A DNA stretch of 64,000 bases. Source: Christiangramia aestuarii. GTDB lineage: Bacteria > Bacteroidota > Bacteroidia > Flavobacteriales > Flavobacteriaceae. The stretch covers positions 1-64,000 of the forward strand of contig NZ_VJVW01000003.1 in the NCBI RefSeq assembly GCF_009735585.1. Reading direction: 5' to 3'. The notes beneath the pieces are model-generated. The model did no database searches. It was not told the origin of the DNA and saw only the letters and a program-made list of their open reading frames with translations. Position numbers and translations under genes: made by a program. Below, in pieces: positions 16,309 to 24,625 of this stretch; within the stretch, counting starts at the first letter, position 1; every line of letters begins with the position of its first letter.

Positions 16309-16353
16309 TGTAACAAAAGTTACTGCCGTAATGCCCTTAGATTTATATTTTTG
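16309..16353 (+). promoter_or_regulatory. Crp-type operator plus -7 box for the desaturase/persulfide dioxygenase genes
   Basis: TGTAACAAAAGTTACT spans 16309-16324 and the -7 box TATTTTTG spans 16346-16353. The 37-nt start-to-start distance equals that at 6908. The spacer also resembles the TauE promoter (GTTACTGC, then a GCCC-TTA-GA tract), suggesting both promoters share ancestry as well as a regulator. Confidence 0.75.
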
Positions 16354-16372
16354 TTTCAGAATTTGAAAAATA

Positions 16373-17251
16373 TTGGAAAAGTATATAGATATAATCCGTG
16401 ATTCATTCACTGGGTATTTTAATTACCTGGTGAACGAGATTACCCATCCCACCTGGACCAGCTATTTTTACTGGCTTATAGGTCTGTCGCTACTGGTATG
16501 GGTGCTGGAGATCCTTATTCCCTGGAGGAAGGAGCAGAAGATCTTCCGGAAAGGTTTCTGGCTGGACAGTTTCTATATACTCTTTAATTTTTTCCTGTTC
16601 TCCCTTATCGTCTACAATGCGCTTAGCAATGTAGCCGTAGAATTGTTCAACGATTTTCTGGGGCTATTTGGGATAGAGAATATTGTGGCTTTGGAAATAG
16701 GAAACCTCCCTGGATGGTTGCAGCTGTTAATCATGTTCGTGATCGCAGATTTCATTCAGTGGAATGTGCACCGGCAATTACATAGAAGGTCCTGGTTATG
16801 GGAGTTCCATAAGATACACCACAGCGTGAAAGAAATGGGATTTGCTGCCCAGTTCAGGTTTCATTTTATGGAAACCATTATCTATAAGACCGTGCAGTAT
16901 ATTCCCCTGGCCATGATAGGCTTCGGAATAAAGGAATTTTTTGTGGTGCATATGTTCGCCGTATTGGTTGGGCATCTCAACCATGCCAACCTGGGCTGGG
17001 GATATGGTCCGCTGGGTTATGTTTTTAATAACCCGAGAATGCATATCTGGCATCACTCAAAACAATTGCCTGAAGACAGACCCTACGGAATGAATTACGG
17101 GCTTAGCCTGAGTCTCTGGGATTATCTTTTTGGGACCGCCTATGTCCCTAAAAGCGGGAAGAAAATAGAATTAGGGTTTAGCGGTGATGAGGATTTTCCT
17201 GAAGATTTCGGGAACCAGACCTTATTTCCCTTCCTTAAAAGGATAAAGTAA
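16373..17251 (+). CDS. Sterol desaturase/fatty acid hydroxylase family membrane protein
   Basis: A 292-residue membrane di-iron oxygenase. Hydrophobic helices occupy about 30-50, 62-85, 113-130 and 175-200. The His cluster expected for the two irons is complete: H133 and H137 (HRQLH), H146, H149 and H150 (HKIHH), H201 and H204 (HLNH), H224, H227 and H228 (HIWHH). The start is TTG at 16373, the only initiation codon that gives a full N-terminus after the promoter. It is followed 31 bp later by the persulfide dioxygenase-rhodanese gene and shares its Crp-type promoter. The family hydroxylates or desaturates lipids; why it travels with sulfide detoxification is not known. Confidence 0.8.
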   Translation: MEKYIDIIRDSFTGYFNYLVNEITHPTWTSYFYWLIGLSLLVWVLEILIPWRKEQKIFRKGFWLDSFYILFNFFLFSLIVYNALSNVAVELFNDFLGLFGIENIVALEIGNLPGWLQLLIMFVIADFIQWNVHRQLHRRSWLWEFHKIHHSVKEMGFAAQFRFHFMETIIYKTVQYIPLAMIGFGIKEFFVVHMFAVLVGHLNHANLGWGYGPLGYVFNNPRMHIWHHSKQLPEDRPYGMNYGLSLSLWDYLFGTAYVPKSGKKIELGFSGDEDFPEDFGNQTLFPFLKRIK

Positions 17252-17282
17252 AAACGAGTTAGAATCTTAAAAACCGATTAAA

Positions 17283-18620
17283 ATGACCATAAAACAATTT
17301 AAAGACGAGCCTTTAGCTCATTATTCATACGCGATAGTTAGTAATGGAGAAATGGCTTTGGTAGACCCGGCTAGGAACCCCATGCAGTATTACAGCTATG
17401 CCGAAGAGCAGGATGCAAAGATTGTCGCGGTTTTTGAAACCCATCCGCATGCCGATTTTGTGAGCAGCCATATGCAGGTGCATGAAGAGACCGGTGCGAC
17501 CATCTATGCCAGTGAAATGCTGGGCGCAGATTATCCTCATAAAAGCTTTGATGATGGAGATTCCATCAAGATCGGGGATGCAGAGTTCAGCGCGATAAAC
17601 ACTCCGGGACACTCCCCCGATAGTATTACTCTAGTCGCAAAAGAAAAAGATAAGACCGCCTTATTTACGGGTGACACTCTTTTTATAGGTGATGTTGGCC
17701 GCCCAGACCTGCGCGAAAAAGCAGGGAATATGAAGGCCAAGCGGAAAGACCTTGCTAAACAGATGTATGATAGTATACAGAACAAGTTCAACGATCTTCC
17801 AGATGATGCTTTGGTTTATCCTGCTCACGGTGCGGGATCTTTATGCGGAAAGAATATGAGCGATGCCTCTTCCAGTACGCTGGGAAATGAGCGCCAGGGA
17901 AACTGGGCCTTTAAAGACCAGACCGAAGATGAGTTCGTGGAAGAGATCCTGAAAGATCAGCCCTTTATTCCTGGTTACTTCGGCTTCAATGTAGATGTGA
18001 ACAAGACCGGACCGGAAAATGTTCAAAGAACAAAATGGGCCAATAAGCTTAGACTTAATGTTACTGAGTTAGAGGACGGCATAAGCGTGGTAGATACCAG
18101 GGATGCAGATAAGTTCAAGGCAGGCCACCTGCCGGGAAGTATCAATATCATGGCCCGATCTGAAGATGATAAATATGAGACCTGGCTTGGGGCGATCATT
18201 AAGCCTGAAGAAGAGTTCTACTTGGTCCTGGATAGTGTGAACGATCTCGAGGAAATGCTGGAAAGAACTGCAAAGATAGGTTATGAAAAACAGGTAAAAG
18301 CCGTGGTTACTTTAGGTAAAGAAGTTTCAGAAAAGTCTGAGATCCTAGACCTGGAAGATTTTAAAAAGAATAAAGATCACTATACCATCGTGGATATTCG
18401 TAATAAAAGCGAGGTGGCTGAAGGTAAGATCTTTGAAGATGCCTATACCGTTCCGCTGAACGAACTACGTGACAATACTACCGAGATCCCTTCACATAAG
18501 CCGGTGGTGGTACATTGCGCCGGGGGATACAGGTCTGCCGCCGGTAGCAGCATCCTTGATAAATTGTTCGATAGTACTAAAGTCTATGACCTTAGTGACG
18601 ATGTGAAGGAATTCAAGTAG
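17283..18620 (+). CDS. Persulfide dioxygenase-rhodanese fusion (MBL fold)
   Basis: A 445-residue cytoplasmic fusion. The N-terminal 245 residues are a metallo-beta-lactamase-fold persulfide dioxygenase: His54 and His56 with Asp58 (THPHAD), His110 (TPGHS), Asp131 (GDTLFIGDVGRPDL) and His182 (YPAHGAGSLCG), the GRPDL signature being typical of the ETHE1/BLH group. A rhodanese-like domain (about 260-345) lacking a catalytic Cys follows, then an active-looking rhodanese (about 360-445) with Cys412 in VVHCAGGYRSAAG. It would oxidise glutathione- or other thiol-bound persulfide to sulfite and exchange sulfane sulfur with sulfite or thiosulfate. It is co-transcribed with the desaturase gene under a Crp-type operator and ends in a strong terminator. 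Sulfite made here could leave through the TauE exporter. Confidence 0.9.
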   Translation: MTIKQFKDEPLAHYSYAIVSNGEMALVDPARNPMQYYSYAEEQDAKIVAVFETHPHADFVSSHMQVHEETGATIYASEMLGADYPHKSFDDGDSIKIGDAEFSAINTPGHSPDSITLVAKEKDKTALFTGDTLFIGDVGRPDLREKAGNMKAKRKDLAKQMYDSIQNKFNDLPDDALVYPAHGAGSLCGKNMSDASSSTLGNERQGNWAFKDQTEDEFVEEILKDQPFIPGYFGFNVDVNKTGPENVQRTKWANKLRLNVTELEDGISVVDTRDADKFKAGHLPGSINIMARSEDDKYETWLGAIIKPEEEFYLVLDSVNDLEEMLERTAKIGYEKQVKAVVTLGKEVSEKSEILDLEDFKKNKDHYTIVDIRNKSEVAEGKIFEDAYTVPLNELRDNTTEIPSHKPVVVHCAGGYRSAAGSSILDKLFDSTKVYDLSDDVKEFK

Positions 18621-18641
18621 ACCTTTGATAATTTGATATAG

Positions 18642-18670
18642 AAACCCGGGCTTAGTTCCCGGGTTTTTTT
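18642..18670 (+). terminator. Rho-independent terminator
   Basis: AAACCCGGG, a 7-nt loop, then CCCGGGTTTTTTT: a perfect 9-bp GC-rich stem with a T-run, 21 bp after the persulfide dioxygenase stop. Confidence 0.9.
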
Positions 18671-18859
18671 ATGGCTAATATTTGAGTTCGATTCCGAAAT
18701 CCCTGAATAATTATGAATGTATTCCCTAAATACAAGTTAAATTTCAGAAAGATTCAATGAGATTCTGGGTATTTTGAGATTTCTTCAACACTTCATACCT
18801 CTTAATTTTTCTATATTTACGCTCCAAGGTCAAAAAATAACACTACATAAAGCTATTTT

Positions 18860-19345
18860 ATGGATAAGAACTATAAGGTGAAAGTGAACGACTCCCTGGA
18901 ATTTGAATTTTCAGAAGAAGAGATCGCCGCACTGGACACCCAAAAAACTTCAGACAGACATTATCATCTATTAAAGAATAACCGTTCTTTTACCGCAGAG
19001 ATCTTCAAGCCCGATTTTCTGAACAGGACCTACGAGATCAAGATCAACTCTAATATTTATTCGGTCAGGATCAATAACGACCTGGACCAGCTCATTGAGG
19101 AAATGGGGCTTTCCCTGGGAAGCTCACAGCAGATCAATGATATCAAGGCTCCTATGCCGGGACTTATCCTGGAAGTGAACGTGAAAGAAGGCGATGAGGT
19201 GAAAGAAGGGGATTATCTCCTTGTTCTGGAAGCCATGAAAATGGAAAACACCCTCACCGCACCACGTGACGGGATCGTAAAATCTGTGAGCGTAAGCAAG
19301 AGCGATACGGTTGAAAAGAATGAGCTCCTTATAGAAATGGAGTAA
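18860..19345 (+). CDS. Biotin carboxyl carrier subunit of an acyl-CoA carboxylase
   Basis: A 161-residue protein. The C-terminal 75 residues form a biotinyl domain with the canonical EAMKMEN motif; Lys127 is the biotinylation site, and the KAPMPGLI entry strand is present. The N-terminal 85 residues are a separate small beta-rich domain with motifs like FEFSEEEI, found in the Bacteroidota three-subunit propionyl/acetyl-CoA carboxylases. It carries carboxybiotin between the two following subunits. A near-consensus -7 element (TATATTTA) lies about 40 bp upstream. The downstream carboxylase gene follows after 77 bp that contain a REP-like palindrome. Confidence 0.88.
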   Translation: MDKNYKVKVNDSLEFEFSEEEIAALDTQKTSDRHYHLLKNNRSFTAEIFKPDFLNRTYEIKINSNIYSVRINNDLDQLIEEMGLSLGSSQQINDIKAPMPGLILEVNVKEGDEVKEGDYLLVLEAMKMENTLTAPRDGIVKSVSVSKSDTVEKNELLIEME

Positions 19346-19383
19346 TTCACGATGATTTAAAATTTCAAAATTAATGAGAAGTC

Positions 19384-19405
19384 ACCTCGAGCGTTAGCAA
19401 GAGGT
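19384..19405. repeat. REP-like small palindrome in the carboxylase operon
   Basis: ACCTC, 12 nt, GAGGT embedded in a sequence of the form GTCACCTCGAG...AAGAGGTC. It resembles dispersed extragenic palindromes of flavobacterial genomes. It lies within the leader of the biotin carboxylase gene and may be a decayed copy. Copy number outside this window is unknown. Confidence 0.4.
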
Positions 19406-19422
19406 CTTATTAAAAATTCAAT

Positions 19423-20865
19423 ATGAAGAAAATATTAGTAGCCAACAGGGGAGAGATCGCGTTACGCGTGATGAAAACCATTAAAAGGATGGGCATCGAT
19501 ACCGTGGCGGTTTTTTCGACAGCCGACAGGAATGCACCCCATGTTAAGTTTGCCGATGAGGCCGTTTGCATAGGAGAAGCTCCCTCCAGCGAATCCTACC
19601 TTAAAGGCGATAAGATCATAGATGTAGCAAAAAAACTGAATGTTGACGGCATCCATCCGGGTTACGGATTCCTGAGTGAGAACGCTTCGTTTGCAGAAGC
19701 TGTGGAGAAAAATGGTATTACCTGGATAGGCCCGGGTTCAAAGGCCATCAAGATCATGGGAAGTAAACTTGCTGCTAAAGACGCGGTGAAGAAATATGAT
19801 ATCCCGATGGTTCCCGGTATAGACGAGGCTATCACAGATACTAACAAGGCCAAGGAGATCGCCAAGGATATTGGATATCCTATTCTTATAAAGGCCTCTG
19901 CCGGTGGTGGAGGTAAAGGTATGCGTATCGTTGAAAGGGATAAGGACCTGGAAGACCAGATGAAGCGTGCTATAAGCGAGGCCGAATCTGCCTTTGGAGA
20001 TGGCTCTGTTTTCATAGAAAAATACGTGGCTTCCCCGAGACATATCGAGATACAGGTACTTGCCGATACCCATGGAAACTTTGTTCACCTTTTCGAAAGG
20101 GAATGCAGCATCCAGCGTAGGCACCAGAAGGTGGTGGAAGAAGCTCCATCGGTAGTGCTGGATGATAAACTGAGGAAACAAATGGGTGAGGCGGCAGTGA
20201 AGGTAGCCAAAGCCTGTGATTATGTGGGAGCAGGTACCGTGGAATTCCTGTTCGATGAGAACCGCAATTTTTATTTCCTGGAAATGAATACCAGGTTACA
20301 GGTTGAGCATCCCGTTACCGAATATATCACCGGGGTGGACCTTGTAGAACAACAGATCCTGGTAGCCAGGGGTGAGAAACTTGAATTTAATCAGGAAGAC
20401 CTGAAGATAAAAGGTCACTCCATGGAACTAAGGGTTTATGCTGAGGACCCGCTGGAAGATTTCATGCCGAGTACCGGTAACCTGGAGAAATACAGCATGC
20501 CTACCGGAGAGGGCATCAGGATAGATAATGGATTTGAAGAAGGCATGGATGTGCCTATCTATTATGACCCGATGCTTTCTAAGCTTATAACTTATGGGAA
20601 GACCAGGGAAGAAGCCATTCAGCTTATGATAAAAGCCATAGATCATTATATTGTGGAAGGCGTGAGCACGACGCTGCCTTTCGGAAAGTTCGTATTTCAG
20701 CATGAAGCTTTTAGAAGCGGGAATTTCGATACGCATTTCGTGAAGAAATATTATTCTCCTGAAGCTCTGAAAGACGAGACCGAGGAGGAAGCAAAACTCG
20801 CGGCAGTAATGGCCTTAAAGCAATACCTGATAGATAAAGAGCAGTTAAGATTACCACAAAACTAA
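19423..20865 (+). CDS. accC: Biotin carboxylase subunit of acetyl/propionyl-CoA carboxylase
   Basis: A 480-residue ATP-grasp enzyme that uses ATP and bicarbonate to carboxylate biotin. Seen are the N-terminal ANRGEIALR motif, GYGFLSEN, the Gly-rich ATP loop [11 protein letters not shown] (about 152-162), the metal and biotin site residues in [16 protein letters not shown] and the C-terminal biotin-carboxylase domain. It lacks a fused biotinyl domain, which fits the separate carrier encoded upstream. The carboxyltransferase gene begins 16 bp downstream. The three-gene set (carrier, BC, CT-beta) most likely makes propionyl-CoA carboxylase for the methylmalonyl-CoA route; acetyl-CoA is the alternative. 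The symbol denotes the subunit type. Confidence 0.9.
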   Translation: MKKILVANRGEIALRVMKTIKRMGIDTVAVFSTADRNAPHVKFADEAVCIGEAPSSESYLKGDKIIDVAKKLNVDGIHPGYGFLSENASFAEAVEKNGITWIGPGSKAIKIMGSKLAAKDAVKKYDIPMVPGIDEAITDTNKAKEIAKDIGYPILIKASAGGGGKGMRIVERDKDLEDQMKRAISEAESAFGDGSVFIEKYVASPRHIEIQVLADTHGNFVHLFERECSIQRRHQKVVEEAPSVVLDDKLRKQMGEAAVKVAKACDYVGAGTVEFLFDENRNFYFLEMNTRLQVEHPVTEYITGVDLVEQQILVARGEKLEFNQEDLKIKGHSMELRVYAEDPLEDFMPSTGNLEKYSMPTGEGIRIDNGFEEGMDVPIYYDPMLSKLITYGKTREEAIQLMIKAIDHYIVEGVSTTLPFGKFVFQHEAFRSGNFDTHFVKKYYSPEALKDETEEEAKLAAVMALKQYLIDKEQLRLPQN

Positions 20866-20881
20866 AATTCAGAATTTAGAG

Positions 20882-22423
20882 ATGAGTCAGAACCTCGATA
20901 AATTAAAAGAAAAGATTGCTGAAGCCCATAAAGGCGGAGGTGAAAAAAGAATTGCCAAGCAACACGAAAAGAAGAAATTAACCGCTCGTGAAAGGATAAA
21001 TTACCTGCTGGATGAAAATTCGTTCGAAGAAATAGGAATTTTAGTGACTCACCGTACCACCGATTTCGGGATGGATAAGGAGAAGATCTACGGTGATGGG
21101 GTGGTAACAGGTTATGGAACCATCAACGGCAGGCTGGTGTATGTTTTTGCTCAGGATTTTACGGTTTTTGGAGGTTCACTTTCTGAAACCCATGCCGAAA
21201 AGATCTGTAAGGTGATGGATATGGCCGTGAAAGTAGGCGCACCAATGATCGGTCTGAACGATTCCGGAGGTGCCAGGATACAGGAAGGGGTGAAATCCCT
21301 GGGAGGTTATGCCGATATCTTTCACAGGAACGTAAAGGCTTCAGGAGTGATCCCTCAAATTTCAGCGATCATGGGGCCCTGTGCCGGAGGAGCGGTTTAT
21401 TCTCCTGCCATGACCGATTTTACCCTGATGGTAGAGGATACCTCCTATATGTTCGTGACCGGGCCTAATGTGGTGAAAACGGTGACCAATGAGAATGTGA
21501 CTTCCGAAGAACTTGGCGGGGCCAGTACGCATTCCACAAAATCTGGGGTGACTCATCTTACCGCAGCCAACGATATTATTGCCCTGGAGAACATCAAGCA
21601 GCTAATTAGCTATATGCCTCAGAACAACCAGAAGCCACCGGAAAAGCTGCCTTATGAGCTTGGAGATGAGCATAGGGAGGTGCTGGAGAGCATTGTGCCA
21701 GACAGTTCCAATAAGCCATATGATATGCATGAGGTGATCAAAGGTATCATAGATGATGATTCCTTCTTCGAAATTCATAAGGATTATGCCGATAATATTA
21801 TTGTAGGTTTTTCAAGGATTGGTGGTAGAAGCGTTGGTATCATTGCCAACCAGCCTATGAGCCTTGCGGGAGTTCTGGATGTAGACTCCTCTAAGAAGGC
21901 GGCAAGGTTCACCAGGTTCTGTGATTGTTTCAATATCCCGCTATTGGTGCTGGTAGATGTTCCAGGTTTTCTGCCGGGAACAGACCAGGAGTGGAACGGG
22001 ATCATCCTGCATGGTGCAAAGTTATTATATGCATTAAGCGAGGCTACCGTTCCTAAAGTGACCGTGATTACCCGTAAAGCTTATGGTGGTGCCTATGACG
22101 TAATGAACTCCAAGCATATTGGGGCCGACCTTAATTATGCCTGGCCAACGGCAGAAATTGCGGTGATGGGTGCCAAGGGAGCATCGGAGATCATTTTCAG
22201 GAAAGAGATCGCGGCAGCCGAGGATCCGGAAAAGAAACTGGCAGAAAAGGAAGCTGAATATGCCGAGAAGTTCGCCACTCCCTTTGAAGCTGCCCAGCGT
22301 GGCTTTATCGATGAGGTGATCATGCCGAAAGATACCAGGCGAAAACTTATAAAAGCTTTTAGCGCCCTGGAAAACAAACATGTGCTAAGACCAAACAGAA
22401 AACACGGGAATATCCCATTATAA
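20882..22423 (+). CDS. Carboxyltransferase (beta) subunit of acyl-CoA carboxylase
   Basis: A 513-residue carboxyltransferase with two crotonase-like domains. The N-terminal half shows [24 protein letters not shown] and [12 protein letters not shown], which build an oxyanion hole. The C-terminal half shows [25 protein letters not shown] and [14 protein letters not shown], all hallmarks of propionyl-CoA carboxylase beta chains (PccB type) rather than AccD. It moves the carboxyl group from biotin to propionyl-CoA or a related acyl-CoA. It is the last gene of the three-gene operon and is followed by a strong terminator. Confidence 0.9.
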   Translation: MSQNLDKLKEKIAEAHKGGGEKRIAKQHEKKKLTARERINYLLDENSFEEIGILVTHRTTDFGMDKEKIYGDGVVTGYGTINGRLVYVFAQDFTVFGGSLSETHAEKICKVMDMAVKVGAPMIGLNDSGGARIQEGVKSLGGYADIFHRNVKASGVIPQISAIMGPCAGGAVYSPAMTDFTLMVEDTSYMFVTGPNVVKTVTNENVTSEELGGASTHSTKSGVTHLTAANDIIALENIKQLISYMPQNNQKPPEKLPYELGDEHREVLESIVPDSSNKPYDMHEVIKGIIDDDSFFEIHKDYADNIIVGFSRIGGRSVGIIANQPMSLAGVLDVDSSKKAARFTRFCDCFNIPLLVLVDVPGFLPGTDQEWNGIILHGAKLLYALSEATVPKVTVITRKAYGGAYDVMNSKHIGADLNYAWPTAEIAVMGAKGASEIIFRKEIAAAEDPEKKLAEKEAEYAEKFATPFEAAQRGFIDEVIMPKDTRRKLIKAFSALENKHVLRPNRKHGNIPL

Positions 22424-22426
22424 TTG

Positions 22427-22456
22427 AAAGGCCGAAGAGATTTCGGCCTTTTTTAT
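22427..22456 (+). terminator. Rho-independent terminator of the carboxylase operon
   Basis: AAGGCCGAA, GAGA-type loop, TTTCGGCCTTTTTT: a 9-bp stem with T-run, 3 bp after the stop codon. Confidence 0.9.
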
Positions 22457-22465
22457 TTAAAAAAT

Positions 22466-22539
22466 CGTCATCCTGAACTCTTTTCCGATAAAAATGGAAA
22501 TTAGATTTTTTTGGATGCTGAATCAAGTTCAGCATGACG
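22466..22539. repeat. REP-like palindromic element
   Basis: CGTCATCCTGAACT (22466-22479) and AGTTCAGCATGACG (22526-22539) are inverted copies, 13 of 14 bases. The right arm contains a tighter hairpin, TGCTGAA...TTCAGCA. A further GCTGAAC/GCTTCAGC pair lies just downstream. The TCATCCTGAA-type palindrome resembles a class of extragenic repeats scattered through flavobacterial genomes. It fills the space between the terminator and the next gene. Confidence 0.55.
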
Positions 22540-22601
22540 TCTACGAATATCCAGTTTAAATTCTCAAGCTGAACCTGCTTCAGCCTTCTAAAATTTTCTT
22601 T

Positions 22602-23501
22602 ATGAAATTCAACAAGATCGTTTGCATTGATGAAACCAAGCTGAATGAAAAGGCGATAGGTGAATTAGAAAAGTATGCCGATGAGGTGGTAGTGCATCAC
22701 GATTATCCCGATTCTGAAAATGAAAAGAAGGAAAGGATAGGCGATGCCGAAGCCATCATCGTTTCCTGGCGAACCCAGATAGGGGAAGAGCTTATTAAAA
22801 GCTGCCCCAGGCTGAAGTATATCGGAATGGCCTGCAGCCTGTATGACGAAGAATCTGCTAATGTGGCGGTTCGTTATGCAAGGGAACAGGGAATTAGCGT
22901 TAAAGGCATCAGGGATTACGGGGATCCCGGAGTTGCCGAATTCATTATTTCAGAATTGATACAGCTTCTCAATGGCTACCGGGAGCACCAATGGAAAAAC
23001 CTCCCCAGTGAACTCACCGGCCTCAGGATCGGTATAATCGGCTTTGGGGTAACGGGGCAATTACTAGCAAAATGCGTGTATCCATTTGGAGCTGAACTTT
23101 ATTATTACAGCAGGACCAGGAAGAAAGAGAAGGAGTCGGGTATTCAATATCTTGATTTACCGGACCTGTTAAAGACCTGCGAGGTGATCTCCTTTCACCT
23201 TCCAAGGAATGTCGAGCTAATGAAGCAGGAAGAATTTAGCAAATTCGGTAACGGCAAGATCCTGGTCAATACTTCGCTGGGATTGCCATTCGAGGAGAAG
23301 GCTTTCCAGGATTGGATAAAGAAAGAAGGCAATTTCGCGATCTTCGACGGAGACGGGAAAAAGGAATTAAGCAGGGAAACAGAAAAACAGCCAGGAGTGA
23401 TCGCCCATCAGTCCAGTGCGGGCTGGAGTTCCCAGACTCTTGTAAGGCTTTCAGAAAAGGTGCTACAAAACATTTCAGAATATTGCGCTGAAAATGGATA
23501 G
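22602..23501 (+). CDS. NAD-binding D-2-hydroxyacid dehydrogenase-like protein
   Basis: A 299-residue protein with the two-domain fold of D-isomer-specific 2-hydroxyacid dehydrogenases. The nucleotide-binding motif GIIGFGVTG lies at about residues 144-152, followed by an acidic or basic choice strand (YYSRTRKK), which suggests NADP rather than NAD. A catalytic His is likely in GVIAHQSSAGWS near residue 270. The usual central Arg region (NTSLG) lacks the typical NxARG form, so activity on classical 2-hydroxyacids is uncertain. It stands alone, after the carboxylase terminator and before the YeeE/YedE promoter. The substrate is unknown. Confidence 0.7.
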   Translation: MKFNKIVCIDETKLNEKAIGELEKYADEVVVHHDYPDSENEKKERIGDAEAIIVSWRTQIGEELIKSCPRLKYIGMACSLYDEESANVAVRYAREQGISVKGIRDYGDPGVAEFIISELIQLLNGYREHQWKNLPSELTGLRIGIIGFGVTGQLLAKCVYPFGAELYYYSRTRKKEKESGIQYLDLPDLLKTCEVISFHLPRNVELMKQEEFSKFGNGKILVNTSLGLPFEEKAFQDWIKKEGNFAIFDGDGKKELSRETEKQPGVIAHQSSAGWSSQTLVRLSEKVLQNISEYCAENG

Positions 23502-23512
23502 GAGAGCAGATT

Positions 23513-23557
23513 TGTAACCATTGTTACTGATATTGGACCTATCTTATCGTTTCTTTG
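23513..23557 (+). promoter_or_regulatory. Crp-type operator plus -7 box for the YeeE/YedE pair
   Basis: TGTAACCATTGTTACT spans 23513-23528. At exactly 37 nt start-to-start lies TTTCTTTG (23550-23557), one mismatch from TAnnTTTG. This is the third occurrence of the same operator-promoter geometry, again before a sulfur transport gene. The operator begins 11 bp after the dehydrogenase stop codon. Confidence 0.7.
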
Positions 23558-23577
23558 CAACTCAATGAAAAACAATT

Positions 23578-24135
23578 ATGGAATTTATATTACAACCCTG
23601 GCCATGGTACGTTGCCGGGCCATTGATCGCCCTTATCATGTTCCTGCTCATCTTCCAGGGAAGACAGTTTGGAATGTCCTCGAACCTTAGAACCATCTGT
23701 ACCATGTGTGGTGCCGACTCTAAAGCCAGTTTTTTCGATTTTAACTGGAGGGCACAGCGATGGAATCTTATCGTAATTGTAGGTGCGGCCATCGGTGGTT
23801 TTATTGCCATGAATTTTCTAACACCAGATCCTGCAGTGGAGATCAACCCGGATACAGTTACACAATTAAAAGATCTAGGTTTTAAAAGTACCGGCTCAGC
23901 ATATCTGCCAGATGAACTTTACAGCCTGGAAGCCCTGACCAATTTCAAATCGCTGTCGATTTTGATCATTGGCGGAATCCTGATAGGCTTTGGAGCCAGG
24001 TGGGCCGGAGGTTGTACTTCCGGGCACGCGATTTCTGGCCTTAGTAACCTTCAGTTGCCGTCACTTATTGCCGTTGTAGGTTTCTTTATTGGAGGCCTGG
24101 TGATGATCCATTTATTGTTTCCCCTAATATTTTAG
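23578..24135 (+). CDS. YeeE/YedE-family sulfur transporter, first half
   Basis: A 185-residue membrane protein with about four to five helices. It carries CTMCGADSK (Cys41, Cys44) and GARWAGGCTSGHAISG with Cys146, the conserved Cys of the YeeE/YedE pore, which is thought to pass thiosulfate by transient thiol contact. In full-length transporters such as TsuA two such halves are fused; here the second half is the next gene, 3 bp downstream. The pair would import thiosulfate or a related sulfur species into the cytoplasm. It is preceded by a Crp-type operator with activator geometry. Confidence 0.85.
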   Translation: MEFILQPWPWYVAGPLIALIMFLLIFQGRQFGMSSNLRTICTMCGADSKASFFDFNWRAQRWNLIVIVGAAIGGFIAMNFLTPDPAVEINPDTVTQLKDLGFKSTGSAYLPDELYSLEALTNFKSLSILIIGGILIGFGARWAGGCTSGHAISGLSNLQLPSLIAVVGFFIGGLVMIHLLFPLIF

Positions 24136-24138
24136 AGT

Positions 24139-24552
24139 ATGAAAGTTATAGGATATTTATTTACAGGTATATTATTCGGAATCGTGATGTTTAAGTCTGA
24201 AGCGGCCAGCTGGTTCAGGATCTACGAAATGTTCAGGTTCGAATCTTTCCATATGTACGGGATCATTGGCTCTGCCCTGGTACTGGGAGTACTGGGAATA
24301 CAGCTTATAAAACGAAAAAAACTGAAGGACGTAAACGGCGAGCAGATACAGTTTGTTCCCAAGAACAAGAGTTTTAGCCGTTATATGTTCGGTGGGATCA
24401 TTTTTGGTCTTGGTTGGGCACTTGCCGGGGCATGCCCTGGACCAATCTATACGCTTATCGGCGCAGGTTATGTTTCAGTGATCGTGGTATTTCTAGCCGC
24501 GATTTTTGGAACTTTCCTCTATGGCTTGTTAAGGGATAAATTACCGCATTAA
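24139..24552 (+). CDS. YeeE/YedE-family sulfur transporter, second half (DUF6691-type)
   Basis: A 137-residue membrane protein with about four helices, complementing the preceding gene. The pore motif GLGWALAGACPGPIY contains Cys99, the counterpart of the first half's Cys146. A cytoplasmic loop rich in Lys separates the helices (KRKKLKDVNG). Spacing of 3 bp to the upstream stop indicates strict co-expression and probably a heterodimer. The short, split arrangement is common in Bacteroidota, where these genes neighbour rhodaneses and persulfide dioxygenases. The operon ends in a long hairpin terminator. Confidence 0.85.
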   Translation: MKVIGYLFTGILFGIVMFKSEAASWFRIYEMFRFESFHMYGIIGSALVLGVLGIQLIKRKKLKDVNGEQIQFVPKNKSFSRYMFGGIIFGLGWALAGACPGPIYTLIGAGYVSVIVVFLAAIFGTFLYGLLRDKLPH

Positions 24553-24569
24553 GTATATATGAATTAAAG

Positions 24570-24608
24570 CAACAGCTCCTGGAAACATAGATTCCAGGAG
24601 CTGTTTTG
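24570..24608. terminator. Bidirectional terminator between YeeE/YedE and cupin genes
   Basis: AACAGCTCCTGGAA, 7 nt, TTCCAGGAGCTGTTTT: a perfect 14-bp stem with a T-rich tail. It separates convergent transcription units. Confidence 0.9.
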
Positions 24609-24625
24609 TTTTATTAAGGTCTATA

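Noticed and set aside
16309-16324. Crp-type site as control element for the divergent aldo/keto reductase
   Set aside because: No -7 box is found at the 37-nt position on the minus strand; geometry fits only the rightward gene.
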